Origin: [Borrelia] lusitaniae
Lineage (GTDB): Bacteria > Spirochaetota > Spirochaetia > Borreliales > Borreliaceae
Length of the DNA: 64,000 nucleotides
Reading direction: 5' to 3'
Assembly (NCBI RefSeq): GCF_030440365.1
Contig: NZ_CP124050.1
Span: 62,001 to 126,000 of the forward strand
How positions within the stretch are numbered: position 1 is the first letter of the stretch; every line of letters starts with the position of its first letter. The notes beneath the pieces are model-generated. The model did no database searches. It was given only the letters and a program-made list of their open reading frames with translations, and had not been told where the DNA came from. This document shows, piece after piece, positions 1-8,947 of this stretch. The translations under genes were made by a program, and so were the position numbers.

Positions 1-62
1 AAAGAAAACAAGTCTGAAACTCCTTGATTTAAAATCATTAAAAATGCAATTATAAATCTCAT
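1..62 (-). CDS. Start of an exported protein gene (partial)
   Basis: Only the first 20 codons are in the window. The ATG at 62-60 overlaps the TGA stop of the upstream peptidase as ATGA, which indicates translational coupling. The visible protein start, MRFIIAFLMILNQGVSDLFS, has one basic residue followed by a hydrophobic stretch, as in a signal peptide. No function can be assigned from so short a piece. The gene runs off the left edge of the window. Confidence 0.6.
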   Translation of the reverse strand, partial: MRFIIAFLMILNQGVSDLFS

Positions 63-1837
63 ATTTTACTTGTCAGCTTTGCTAAAAATTCCAACTCCCC
101 TTCATCATCAAAATGCTCTTTTAAAGTTAAAAACACAAATTCATGATAATTATTAATATAATTCAACTCATCTTCTGAGAGCATTTCTTTTACTATTAAT
201 TCTTTTTCAAAAGGAACAAGAGTTAGATTCTCAAACTCTAAAAAAGCTCCAAAGTTATTTGTAAAAGCTTGCTTTACAAAAACTAAATTTTCAATCCTTA
301 TCCCATGACTAAATGTTCTATAAAGACCGGGCTCAATTGAAACTACCTCAGATCCTTTAAAAGAGTAACTAGAGCTAGGACTAATAGAAACTGGAAGTTC
401 ATGAACATTAAGAAAAAATCCAACACCATGCCCGGTTCCATGAATAAAATTTAATTCATTTTTTAAAAGAGGCAATCTACAAATTCCATCAAGAAAAGCC
501 CCCGAAGATCCGTGTGGAAACTTTAAAGAAGCAAGGCTAATGAAAGCTTTAAGAACTAAAGTATAATCATGCTTTTCTTGACTAGAAGCATCTCTTATTA
601 GAAAAACTCTTGTAACATCTGTTGTACCAAGTCCAAAATACGAACCTCCAGAATCAATCAAAAGAAGCCCGTTGGTATTTATTTTTTTTCCTCTTTTAGG
701 CTTATAGTGCGGAAGAGCGCCATTTTCTTTGAAGCCAACTATTGAATCAAAACTAGAACTAAAAAAATCTTTATTTGATTTTCTAAAATACAAAAGCATA
801 TCAGCGATGTCTATTTCATCTAATTTGGCCAATTCAACATTACTTAGGCTTTTAAATTTATGCAAAAATTTAATCAAGCTAGTAGCATCAATAACATGAG
901 CCTCTTTCATCTTGAGAAGTTCATAATCGGTTTTTATTGCCTTAAGATCGCTTATAATACTCTCTCCAAAAATAATATTGGTCTCACCGAGAACTTTTAA
1001 AATTCTAACATTAGTATAAAATGAAACAAAAAATTTACCTTTATGCTTTATTCGATCCAAAAAACAGTAAAAATTACTATAAGGCTCTATTTCAAAATTC
1101 TCCATTTCAAGTGCTTCTTTAACACTTGAATCAAGTTTGTTTGTATCAATAAAGAGAACATTTTTTGAATCTTTATTCCTAGATATTAAAAGAAACGAAT
1201 AAAACAATGCTGAATTTTTAACATCTGATCCTCTTAAATTCAATGTCCAAGCAATCTCATCAAGAGCAGCAATAACGTAAAAATCTGCCAAATTCTTTTC
1301 CAAAGTTAAATAAATAGATTTGATTTTGTCAGCTCTTTTATTATTTTTCTCTAAATCAATCAATTCAAATATATGACTAAACTCAATCTGAGGTCTAGAT
1401 TTCCAAATTAAATCAATTAGATCTTGATCTAAAACCTTGATATGCGTATTTTTACATTTTTCAGACAACTCTTTATAAAACTTTATACTAATCTCATCAG
1501 AGCAAATTCCAAGCTTTGATTCTTGTAAATTTGAATTTATATACGTAAAAATGTCAGGAGAACCTTTTACTCCAAGCTTTATCAATTCAACCTCAGTTCC
1601 CTTAAGTTCTTGATCGGCTTGTAAAAAATACCTACCATCAGTGAAAAGAACAGCTTTGGACAATGTTACAATTACCGTGCCAAAGCTACCAGAAAAACCT
1701 GTAATAAACTTACGAGCGCTATACTTTTCATGAGAATATTCACTAAAATGAGGATCATAACCTGTCACCAGATAAGCATCAACTCCATTTTCTCTCATAC
1801 GATCTCTAAGTAAAGCTAATCTTTTATTAATATTCAA
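59..1837 (-). CDS. M24B family Xaa-Pro aminopeptidase
   Basis: This 592-residue cytoplasmic metallopeptidase should remove N-terminal residues that precede proline. That fits an organism that lives on imported host peptides. Two creatinase-type N-terminal domains fill about residues 1-310, and the pita-bread catalytic domain follows. All five metal ligands are visible in order: Asp in LLIDSGG, Asp in TTDVTRV, His in GTGHGVG, Glu in SIEPGLY and Glu in RIENL. The start is TTG at 1837, chosen because AAAGGGGAT lies about 6 bases upstream; no ATG fits. A promoter on the same strand lies at 1862-1890. The length matches long bacterial and eukaryotic M24B enzymes rather than short PepP. Confidence 0.92.
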   Translation of the reverse strand: MNINKRLALLRDRMRENGVDAYLVTGYDPHFSEYSHEKYSARKFITGFSGSFGTVIVTLSKAVLFTDGRYFLQADQELKGTEVELIKLGVKGSPDIFTYINSNLQESKLGICSDEISIKFYKELSEKCKNTHIKVLDQDLIDLIWKSRPQIEFSHIFELIDLEKNNKRADKIKSIYLTLEKNLADFYVIAALDEIAWTLNLRGSDVKNSALFYSFLLISRNKDSKNVLFIDTNKLDSSVKEALEMENFEIEPYSNFYCFLDRIKHKGKFFVSFYTNVRILKVLGETNIIFGESIISDLKAIKTDYELLKMKEAHVIDATSLIKFLHKFKSLSNVELAKLDEIDIADMLLYFRKSNKDFFSSSFDSIVGFKENGALPHYKPKRGKKINTNGLLLIDSGGSYFGLGTTDVTRVFLIRDASSQEKHDYTLVLKAFISLASLKFPHGSSGAFLDGICRLPLLKNELNFIHGTGHGVGFFLNVHELPVSISPSSSYSFKGSEVVSIEPGLYRTFSHGIRIENLVFVKQAFTNNFGAFLEFENLTLVPFEKELIVKEMLSEDELNYINNYHEFVFLTLKEHFDDEGELEFLAKLTSKI

Positions 1838-1861
1838 AAAAAATCCCCTTTATAAACCCTA

Positions 1862-1890
1862 ATAATACCAGTATACCAAATAATTATCAA
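1862..1890 (-). promoter_or_regulatory. Sigma-70-type promoter for the M24B peptidase
   Basis: On the minus strand TTGATA (1890-1885) and TATTAT (1867-1862) are separated by exactly 17 bases. Transcription would start near 1855, just upstream of the SD and the TTG start at 1837. The region is AT-rich, so chance matches are possible. Confidence 0.5.
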
Positions 1891-1910
1891 TTTAAAAAAA
1901 AAAAATTATT

Positions 1911-1919
1911 TGATATAAT
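1911..1919 (+). promoter_or_regulatory. Extended -10 box for the 1952-16512 gene run
   Basis: TGATATAAT is a perfect extended -10 (TG-N-TATAAT). It lies 32 bases before the ATG at 1952. No good -35 is present at 16-18 bases, which is usual for extended -10 promoters. It faces the long plus-strand gene run. Confidence 0.5.
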
Positions 1920-1951
1920 TTAGCTTGAAATTAACTCCTAAAGGATAAAAT

Positions 1952-2842
1952 ATGAAAAATATTAAAGCGGTTGCTTCTGATCTTGATGGTACTCTTTTAT
2001 TATCAAAAAGCTATATTGGAGCCTTTACAGAACTTGTAATTAAAAAACTAACAAAAGAAAAAAAGAAATTCATAATAGCAACAGGAAGAAGTAAAAATGA
2101 AATCATTCAAATTACACAAAAAATAGATCAATTGCAAGTTTCATTTTTTATTACATTAAACGGAGCAAAAGTTTACAACCAAGAATGGAAATTAATAAAA
2201 AGTCATAATTTATCTCCTGAAGTGGTAAAAAAGATTTTAAACTTAAGAGACGAGAAGTTTAGTCAAATACCTCATTTTTTACATAAAGCAGATCAATACG
2301 ACGACCAATTAAATATTGACATCAAAACTAAAATTGCAATTGATCAATGCCAAAAATCTAAAAACGAATCTAATGTCTTTAGACATGAAATAGTAAGCCC
2401 AGTTAGTAAAATTAAAGAAATTAAAGACTTTGGGGAGCTTGAAGATTTTGAAAATGTTGCAAAAATAATATTAGCTGGTAGAGAAGAAAGCCTAATAGAA
2501 TACGAAGCAATGATTTTAGAAAAATACAAAGGAGAAATAAATGCATACCTTTCTACTCCAAATTCACTAGAAATTGTAGATCATAAAGTCTCAAAAGGAA
2601 ATGCATTAAAAGAAGTTCTTAAAACTATCAATATTGATTTAAGCGAAACCATAGCTTTTGGCGATGGATTTAATGATACTGACATGCTAGAAAATGTAAA
2701 AAAGGGATTACTAATGGGAAATGCAAATTACAGATTAAAAGCGATGCTTCCTTACTTAGAAGTAATAGGAACAAATGATGAAGAAGCTGTTGCAAATTAC
2801 ATTAACGAAAATGTTTTAGAAGAACCTATTCAGGAGGAATAA
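1952..2842 (+). CDS. Cof-type HAD superfamily hydrolase
   Basis: This 296-residue cytoplasmic phosphatase belongs to the HAD superfamily, Cof subfamily, which typically acts on sugar phosphates or flavin and pyridoxal phosphates. Motif I, DLDGTLL, is at about residues 10-16 with both nucleophile-region Asp residues present. Motif II is the Thr in IIATGRS. Motif IV is GDGFNDTDML near residue 238. The cap domain lies between about residues 85 and 205. The SD AAAGGATA precedes the ATG. The stop abuts the next start at 2843, so the genes are probably cotranscribed. The substrate cannot be told from sequence. Confidence 0.9.
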   Translation: MKNIKAVASDLDGTLLLSKSYIGAFTELVIKKLTKEKKKFIIATGRSKNEIIQITQKIDQLQVSFFITLNGAKVYNQEWKLIKSHNLSPEVVKKILNLRDEKFSQIPHFLHKADQYDDQLNIDIKTKIAIDQCQKSKNESNVFRHEIVSPVSKIKEIKDFGELEDFENVAKIILAGREESLIEYEAMILEKYKGEINAYLSTPNSLEIVDHKVSKGNALKEVLKTINIDLSETIAFGDGFNDTDMLENVKKGLLMGNANYRLKAMLPYLEVIGTNDEEAVANYINENVLEEPIQEE

Positions 2843-4081
2843 ATGGAGAAAGATTTAATAAAATATGCAGAACTTATAATTTTAAAGGGAATTAATTTAC
2901 AAAAAAATCAATGCGTTTTCATTCAAGGTTCAATAGAAAATTACAATTTTTTAAAAATATTAGCAAAAAAAGCTTATGAACATGGGGCTAAGTATGTAAA
3001 GCTAAATATTAAAGACATTGATATTTTAAAATCAAGATTAAAATTCTCACAAGAGGAAAGCTTGGAATTTATTCCAAAAGCTGAAAAAAGCTTTTTAGAA
3101 GAAATGATTCAAGATAAATGGGCAAGAATAAACGTCGATGATACAGAAAATTTTGAAGACTTAAAAGGAAGCATTGGTCAAAAAATGTCAATTTATCAAA
3201 AAGCTTTAAATCTGGCAAGCAAAACCTTATCACAAGCAATAATGAGCAATCAAATAGCTTGGTGCGTTGTTTGTGCACCAGGTCCAAAATGGGCTTCTAA
3301 AGTTTTAAATAAAAAAGAAGGAGATAAAACTTTAGAAGAATTTTTCAAAATACAAAAAAAAATATTACTGCTTGATAGAGAAAATCCAATAAAAGAATGG
3401 GAATCCCATGGAGAAAAACTTCACAAGAGATGTAAAATATTAAATGAACTTAACCTAGAAAAGGTAATTTTTAAAAACGAAAAAACAAACTTAGAAGTAT
3501 ATCTGCTTGAAACTTCCCTATGGACAGGTGGAAGCGAAAAAATCAAAGGAACAGAAATAGAATTCAATGCCAATATGCCAACAGAAGAAGTTTTTACAAC
3601 TCCAAACTATAAAAAAACAAAAGGAATTGTGTATGCTACTCGCCCTGTCATGGTACTTGAAACACTAATATCTGGAATATGGTTAAAATTTGAAAACGGA
3701 AAAGTTGTTGACTTTGGATGCAATGATGAGAAAGAAAAAGAAATACTAAAGGCATGCATCGAAACAGACATTCAAGCAAAATATATAGGAGAAGTAGCAC
3801 TAGTTGACAGCAGTTCCCCTATTTATCAAAGCAATCTTATTTTCTACAGCACATTATACGATGAGAACGCAAGTTGCCACATAGCACTAGGAGCCGCATA
3901 TCCATCTTGTTTAAGCAACGAAAAAGATTTAAAAACCGACACCGATAAACTAACTTACGGATGCAACGTTTCATTAATACATACAGATTTAATGATTGGA
4001 AGCGATGACTTGAATGTCATTGGTGTAGGCAAAAATGGCAAAGAATACACAATAATAAAAGATGGCAAATTCGCAATATAA
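2843..4081 (+). CDS. M29 family aminopeptidase (AmpS/aminopeptidase T type)
   Basis: This 412-residue metallo-aminopeptidase should release N-terminal amino acids in the cytoplasm. It resembles the M29 family of Thermus aminopeptidase T and Bacillus aminopeptidase II. Recognisable family stretches include NANMPTEEVFTTPN (about residue 242), GEVALVDSSSPI with a metal-ligand Glu, NASCHIALGAAYP with a His, and SLIHTDLMIGSDDLNV with the HTD metal ligands. The SD AGGAGGA lies inside the end of the upstream phosphatase gene, and the ATG directly follows that stop. With the M24 enzyme at 59-1837 it adds to the peptide-scavenging capacity. Confidence 0.9.
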   Translation: MEKDLIKYAELIILKGINLQKNQCVFIQGSIENYNFLKILAKKAYEHGAKYVKLNIKDIDILKSRLKFSQEESLEFIPKAEKSFLEEMIQDKWARINVDDTENFEDLKGSIGQKMSIYQKALNLASKTLSQAIMSNQIAWCVVCAPGPKWASKVLNKKEGDKTLEEFFKIQKKILLLDRENPIKEWESHGEKLHKRCKILNELNLEKVIFKNEKTNLEVYLLETSLWTGGSEKIKGTEIEFNANMPTEEVFTTPNYKKTKGIVYATRPVMVLETLISGIWLKFENGKVVDFGCNDEKEKEILKACIETDIQAKYIGEVALVDSSSPIYQSNLIFYSTLYDENASCHIALGAAYPSCLSNEKDLKTDTDKLTYGCNVSLIHTDLMIGSDDLNVIGVGKNGKEYTIIKDGKFAI

Positions 4082-4096
4082 AGAGGGGGTTTAATA

Positions 4097-4558
4097 ATGA
4101 TAAAGGCATTGCTTACCAATGAGCTTTTTTTATCTTGTCTTATATCAGGAATTTCTGCTCAAGTAATTAAATATGGTATCCAAACCGTAAAAACAAGAAA
4201 GCTAAAACTAACTCCGGCACATCTTTTAAAAAAAATTTTTCTAGAAACAGGAGGCATGCCAAGCAGTCATTCATCAACAGTTACTGCTCTTTCAACCTCA
4301 ATTGCACTAACTGAAGGAATAGGCACAAATTTTATAATAGCTCTTGCCTTTGCCCTTATTACAATAAGAGATTCTTTCGGGGTAAGATATATGTCTGGGG
4401 TTCAAGCAGAATATTTAAATGCATTATCAGAAAAATTGAAAAAAGAAATAAAAATTGACACAACAACAATAAAAGTAGTCAAAGGACACAAAAAGAAAGA
4501 GGTTCTAACAGGCATAATAATAGGAATAGCCTCTGCATACATTGTGTGCTATTTATAA
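4097..4558 (+). CDS. DUF212 (divergent PAP2 family) membrane protein
   Basis: This small 153-residue membrane protein of the YuiD/DUF212 type is distantly related to PAP2 phosphatases. The family motif GGMPSSHSS is at about residues 52-60, followed by a hydrophobic segment, then IRDSFGVRYMSGVQAE and a GHKKKEV motif before a last membrane segment. PAP2-like SSH and GH motifs suggest a lipid-phosphate or phosphate-ester site, but the reaction is unknown for this family. The SD GAGGGGG precedes the ATG by about 7 bases. It sits in the plus-strand run, 15 bases after the M29 gene. Confidence 0.85.
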   Translation: MIKALLTNELFLSCLISGISAQVIKYGIQTVKTRKLKLTPAHLLKKIFLETGGMPSSHSSTVTALSTSIALTEGIGTNFIIALAFALITIRDSFGVRYMSGVQAEYLNALSEKLKKEIKIDTTTIKVVKGHKKKEVLTGIIIGIASAYIVCYL

Positions 4559-4578
4559 ATAAACATAGGAAAAAATAA

Positions 4579-6051
4579 ATGGTACGATTTTTAAGTTTTT
4601 TATGTTTAATTACAGCAATGCCAATTATCAATTCCTGCGATTTGGCTCAATTTGGAGATTACAAACCATTATACTTTACAAATGAAGCCGATCTAAAAAC
4701 TGCTAATGAATATATAAATTCACTAGGATACAAAACAATCTCAGAGCACACAACAAAAATTGACATTTTAGACTTTCCCGAAAATAAAAAAATCACAATA
4801 AATGAAGCAAAAAGACTTAACAATCTTGACTTGAGAAAAAATATATTTTTAAAAAATCTTCCCAATCTTTTTAACATAGAAGATAAAAAAATTCTTTATG
4901 TTGAAAACAGATTTAAAGCTATAGATTTTAAAAAACTAAAAAAAGACCTCAATATTAATGCTGACATACATTCTATTGACTACAAAACAAGAATTAATTT
5001 TATTTCAAGCATAATATTTCTAATCATAATAATTTTATTAATTTTTTCAGACCCAGCAAACTCTATATTTACTTTAATTTTTCTATTAATTTCATCCTTT
5101 GCTTTTATAATAAGTAAAGAAATAATGTATTTTTATCCATTTACAGTTCTATCTTATTTACTATTTTCAATAATCAATAATTTTAACAAAAATTACAATA
5201 AAATATATTTAAAAGAAATAAATTTTTTAACACTAATAGCAAAAATAAAACACTTATTACTGTTTTTTATATTCACAACTCTATATTTCATTACAATCAC
5301 AACCTTTTTTACTACCAATATTGATCCTACTTTGATTGTATTTGTTGCAATACCAGCCCTTTGCATTTTTTTAATTTTCAGCTGGATCAAAACAGAAAGC
5401 AATTTGAAAGATACATTCTTATTCCCGATCGAAATTAAAGAGAAAAAAAAAGTAGAAAAAAAAGCTTTAAAATCAAAAATAGCAATACATATACTGCTAT
5501 TTACACTCTCATTAATTCCATTTGCTTATTCAAGCTATATTCTAAATTCTTATAAAAACATTAACTACCTTTACAGTAAAAAATTAAATTATTTTGACTA
5601 TTTAAATCCTAACAATATTTATATAATGCTAGGATATAATAAAAACATGCCCAACATTGTAGGGTACTTATCCCATATTCTTTATCAAAACGAACTAAAA
5701 TACAATAGTGATGCTAAATATGGAAAAATTCCCAAAAATATAAAAGAAAATTACTTTGAAATCAAAAACGACAAAATAAAAATTAATTCTAAAACTGTTT
5801 ACGAAATAGACAAATCATTTATTGATGAAAATCTTAAAAAAGATCTTGCAAGTCTGTTTTTAAAAAATAAAAACCCAATCCTAATATATAAAGAAAACAA
5901 GAATAATATAAACATAGATAAAAAAAATTACAAAATGCTCTTCTTATTTTCTCTGCCTTTCTTTATATTACTATTCCTATTTAAAGCAATAAGATTTACA
6001 ATTCTTTTAAAAATAAATGAAAAAACCTATAAAAAATATATTCAAGGATAA
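4579..6051 (+). CDS. Unknown multi-span membrane protein with possible lipobox
   Basis: I do not recognise a family for this 490-residue protein. The N-terminus (MVRFLSFLCLITAMPIINSC) looks like a signal peptide ending in a lipobox-like IINSC with Cys20. A polar extracytoplasmic part covers residues 21-135. Hydrophobic segments follow near residues 140-175, 178-200, 222-272 and 300-322, then a second polar part (about 325-450) and a final membrane segment near 453-475. It ends 7 bases before the RnfCD-like gene and is probably cotranscribed with it, so it may be a partner subunit of that complex. That is inference from position. The isoleucine, lysine and asparagine content is extreme even for this genome. 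Confidence 0.75.
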   Translation: MVRFLSFLCLITAMPIINSCDLAQFGDYKPLYFTNEADLKTANEYINSLGYKTISEHTTKIDILDFPENKKITINEAKRLNNLDLRKNIFLKNLPNLFNIEDKKILYVENRFKAIDFKKLKKDLNINADIHSIDYKTRINFISSIIFLIIIILLIFSDPANSIFTLIFLLISSFAFIISKEIMYFYPFTVLSYLLFSIINNFNKNYNKIYLKEINFLTLIAKIKHLLLFFIFTTLYFITITTFFTTNIDPTLIVFVAIPALCIFLIFSWIKTESNLKDTFLFPIEIKEKKKVEKKALKSKIAIHILLFTLSLIPFAYSSYILNSYKNINYLYSKKLNYFDYLNPNNIYIMLGYNKNMPNIVGYLSHILYQNELKYNSDAKYGKIPKNIKENYFEIKNDKIKINSKTVYEIDKSFIDENLKKDLASLFLKNKNPILIYKENKNNINIDKKNYKMLFLFSLPFFILLFLFKAIRFTILLKINEKTYKKYIQG

Positions 6052-6058
6052 ATAGCTA

Positions 6059-8374
6059 ATGCTAGACTTAGAAAAAGTAAAAACAGTTCTTAAAAAATAT
6101 AATAAATATGAAGTAAGTATCGATGAGATTCAAATACCTGAGTATGCCCTAATACCCCTTGAAACAGAAAATTCAAAATCTATAATATACATAATTGAAA
6201 AACAAAAAGTAGAAGAAAATCAAATTTTATCTAAAAATTCAAACCTAGAACTATACACATATTCTCCAATATCTGGAATAGTAGAAAAAATATATACAGC
6301 CAACTTTCCAGACGGAAAAAAATTAAAATCAGCATTAATCAAATTTCAAGGAAAAATAAAAACTGAAAACAATCCCAGTGAAGACGAAATTTCAAGAGAA
6401 AAAACCCTGGCAAAATTAATTCAACTAGGAATTCCCTGGTTTAATGAAAATTCTTTATTTCAATTCATAAGCAAATGTAAAAAAATAGACAAAATGATTT
6501 TGTTAACAAACGGAAAAGATGTATTGACAAATACTTCAGAAGCACTGATGGCAGAAAAATTAGAAGAGATTCTTTCAGGATTCCAAATAATCGACAAAAT
6601 ATTTAAATTCAAAGAAATAATAATAATATCAGACAAAGACAAAATAAAAAAAGAACTTGAAAAATTGAGTATTTTTAAAAACAGAAAAATAAAAATTAAG
6701 TCTTTAGAAAATGCATATCCTTATACAAATCACGAAATGATAATGCACTTTTTATACAATAACAAAAATACAAAAGATGATATAAACCCCCACAACAATA
6801 TTTTATTAGCAAATATTGAAGATTTATACAATGCAAATCTTGTTACACAAAATAACAATCCTTATAAAGAAAAATTTGTAGCTATAAATGGAAATAAAAA
6901 AATCAAAAGTAGAATACTGAAAGTAAAAATTGGAACTTCTTTTAGCCAAATAATAAGTGAAAAAATTGATACAAAAAAATATGAAATTTTTTTAAACAAC
7001 CCAGCTAACAAAATAAAAATTGAAACATTAAACATACCAATAACAAGAGATATTTATAGCCTTACTATATTAAAGAAAAAATCAATATATGACAAAATTA
7101 AGGAATTATTTGTATCCAGTTTTTCGCCATTGCAAATGGAAAATATTATTTTTTCATACCTAAAGAAGGAAAAAAATGATAACAGCAAGTTAAAAATATT
7201 CAAATATACAAACAAAGAAGTAGAAGAAGAAATACATAAAGTTCAAAAAGAAATTAAAGGCAAAATTCTAAATGAAAGCCTAATAAATGAGGTAATATAC
7301 ACTGAAAATAATTTAAAAGATATATATCTTACTATCATACTATCATTATTGCCTAGCTTAATCTTTGCTTTCTTAAATAACACAAAATTTATGACAGATA
7401 CTTTGCTTTTAATATTTATTAGTGTAGCAATCTATATACCAATAATGCTAAAAATTAATTATAAATGTTTATCTTTTTTTGTTTATAATGCCTTAATGAC
7501 AAGCATTATACTGCCTTTAAATTTAGAAATTACGCTAAAAATAACCTCTTTATTATTTACTTTTTTAGTATTCTTTTACTTTTTCAGACTATCAGCATTT
7601 TTAGCAAATCCTATATTAATTTCTTTTATGTTTCTTGTATTAAATTTTCCAGTAAGTTTTAAGCAAACCTATCAAGAAGGTATTAAAAATTCAATATCAA
7701 TGATTCCAACTTGGAATGAAATAATTAACACAAATCCAAACATAAAAAATTTGAAAAGTTTGAATACCTTCACAAGATATGAAAACAAAAAAATCGATGC
7801 AATTGAAAACTTTGTAAATAAAAATATTTTTTCCGTTTTCAATATAATTGTCACAAGATTTTACATTGAAAGTCTTTTAGGGGTTAACAATGAAAAGAAA
7901 ATATCTCCGATCTTGCTTTATTTTGGATTCTTATTAATAGTTGGCAAATATATAATTAACAAATTAATACCATTGTCATTTTATATAAGCTTAATGACAA
8001 TCTCATACATAGCCCATAATATAGGAATGCTAAAGCACATCAGCTCAGATATGTTAACATTACTTATTTCTCCAATACCAATGCTTTTAATATTTACAAT
8101 GGCAACAGAAGTGCAAATAGCGCCTCACTTTAAATTTGAGCAAATAATCTACGGATCACTATTGGCATTGATATACCTTTTAACATTAAGCTATATTCCT
8201 TTTGAAACTTTATCGGTCATAATATCTATTTTTATCTTACAAGTAAGCTCAAACTTAATAAAAAAATATAGTTTAACCTTTAAAATTAAAAAAATAATGC
8301 ATTTTTTGAAAACAAATAAAGAAAAAGCGCTCAAAATCCCCTTAGATAATGAAAAGGATATAATAAAATTATGA
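6059..8374 (+). CDS. RnfC-like/RnfD-like fused membrane protein lacking redox motifs
   Basis: This 771-residue protein is probably two Rnf subunits in one chain. Residues 25-100 resemble the RnfC N-terminal barrel (ALIPLE, then YSPISGIVEKI). Residues 115-235 resemble the 51K-like domain (LLTNGKDVLTNTSEALMAEK against the family INGAECEP...RLM). Residues 272-345 resemble the SLBB part (VAINGNKK, KIGTSFSQII, FLNNPAN, LNIPITRDIYSL). Where RnfC carries its 4Fe-4S cysteines, residues 351-360 read FVSSFSPLQM with no Cys. From about residue 420 on there are many membrane segments and an RnfD-like end (FTMATEVQIAP near 679-689). No SGAT flavin-threonine motif is visible. The assignment is by eye from family memory and the function is unknown. 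Electron transfer by the usual route is unlikely. Confidence 0.7.
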   Translation: MLDLEKVKTVLKKYNKYEVSIDEIQIPEYALIPLETENSKSIIYIIEKQKVEENQILSKNSNLELYTYSPISGIVEKIYTANFPDGKKLKSALIKFQGKIKTENNPSEDEISREKTLAKLIQLGIPWFNENSLFQFISKCKKIDKMILLTNGKDVLTNTSEALMAEKLEEILSGFQIIDKIFKFKEIIIISDKDKIKKELEKLSIFKNRKIKIKSLENAYPYTNHEMIMHFLYNNKNTKDDINPHNNILLANIEDLYNANLVTQNNNPYKEKFVAINGNKKIKSRILKVKIGTSFSQIISEKIDTKKYEIFLNNPANKIKIETLNIPITRDIYSLTILKKKSIYDKIKELFVSSFSPLQMENIIFSYLKKEKNDNSKLKIFKYTNKEVEEEIHKVQKEIKGKILNESLINEVIYTENNLKDIYLTIILSLLPSLIFAFLNNTKFMTDTLLLIFISVAIYIPIMLKINYKCLSFFVYNALMTSIILPLNLEITLKITSLLFTFLVFFYFFRLSAFLANPILISFMFLVLNFPVSFKQTYQEGIKNSISMIPTWNEIINTNPNIKNLKSLNTFTRYENKKIDAIENFVNKNIFSVFNIIVTRFYIESLLGVNNEKKISPILLYFGFLLIVGKYIINKLIPLSFYISLMTISYIAHNIGMLKHISSDMLTLLISPIPMLLIFTMATEVQIAPHFKFEQIIYGSLLALIYLLTLSYIPFETLSVIISIFILQVSSNLIKKYSLTFKIKKIMHFLKTNKEKALKIPLDNEKDIIKL

Positions 8375-8931
8375 CTAATAATTTGATTACATGCTTGATT
8401 ATTAACAATTTAACTTTAATACACTTTGTTGGATTTGAAGACATAAAAATAAAAAATAACACAATCTTAATAAAAAAATACGTCATAATAACAATTACTT
8501 CTTTATTAATATATTCAATATCATTTTATCTTTATAAGCTATTTGCAAATAATAATTTATTGTTTTTAATGCCAATTTTTTATGTAATTTTAATTTACAT
8601 GTTGATATTATTATTTAAAGTATTAAATGATATATTTATTGTTTATAACAAGAAATCAAATTATTCAAACGATTTTATGCTTTCAAATAGCAGCTTAATT
8701 GCAATAACGTTTTTTGCACTTGATAAAAACAACGGATTTTTTGAAGGATTAGAAATACTTATTCTGTCTGCATTTGGCATACTAATAGCTTTAATGTTAA
8801 TAACATCAATAAAAAAATATTTTGATAAAAACCCTAAAATCAAAATATTGGAAAACGAACCAATATATTTTTTTATAATGTTTATTTTATCTTTAATTCC
8901 AAATATAATTATATTAATATACAATCAATAA
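8371..8931 (+). CDS. RnfA-like membrane protein lacking the family cysteines
   Basis: This 186-residue protein has about six membrane segments, the length and layout of RnfA/RnfE/NqrD/NqrE. IINNLTLIHFVGFED (residues 10-24) matches the family start VNNFVLSRFLGICPF, but GFED replaces the GICPF Cys. SNSSLIAITFFAL (105-117) stands where TTNCAVLGVAL is expected, so the second Cys is also gone. These two cysteines bind the membrane 2Fe-2S cluster in Rnf/Nqr. LEILILSAFGILIALMLI corresponds to the next membrane span. The start ATG overlaps the stop of the RnfCD-like gene as ATGA, so the two are translationally coupled. An intact frame argues against a pseudogene. Confidence 0.65.
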   Translation: MTNNLITCLIINNLTLIHFVGFEDIKIKNNTILIKKYVIITITSLLIYSISFYLYKLFANNNLLFLMPIFYVILIYMLILLFKVLNDIFIVYNKKSNYSNDFMLSNSSLIAITFFALDKNNGFFEGLEILILSAFGILIALMLITSIKKYFDKNPKIKILENEPIYFFIMFILSLIPNIIILIYNQ

Positions 8932-8947
8932 TAGCGAGAAATGAGAA

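Noticed and set aside
6059..8931. Pseudogenes of an Rnf operon
   Set aside because: Both frames are complete, start with overlapping or close signals and keep family-like hydrophobic patterns. Decay would be expected to leave stops or frameshifts.
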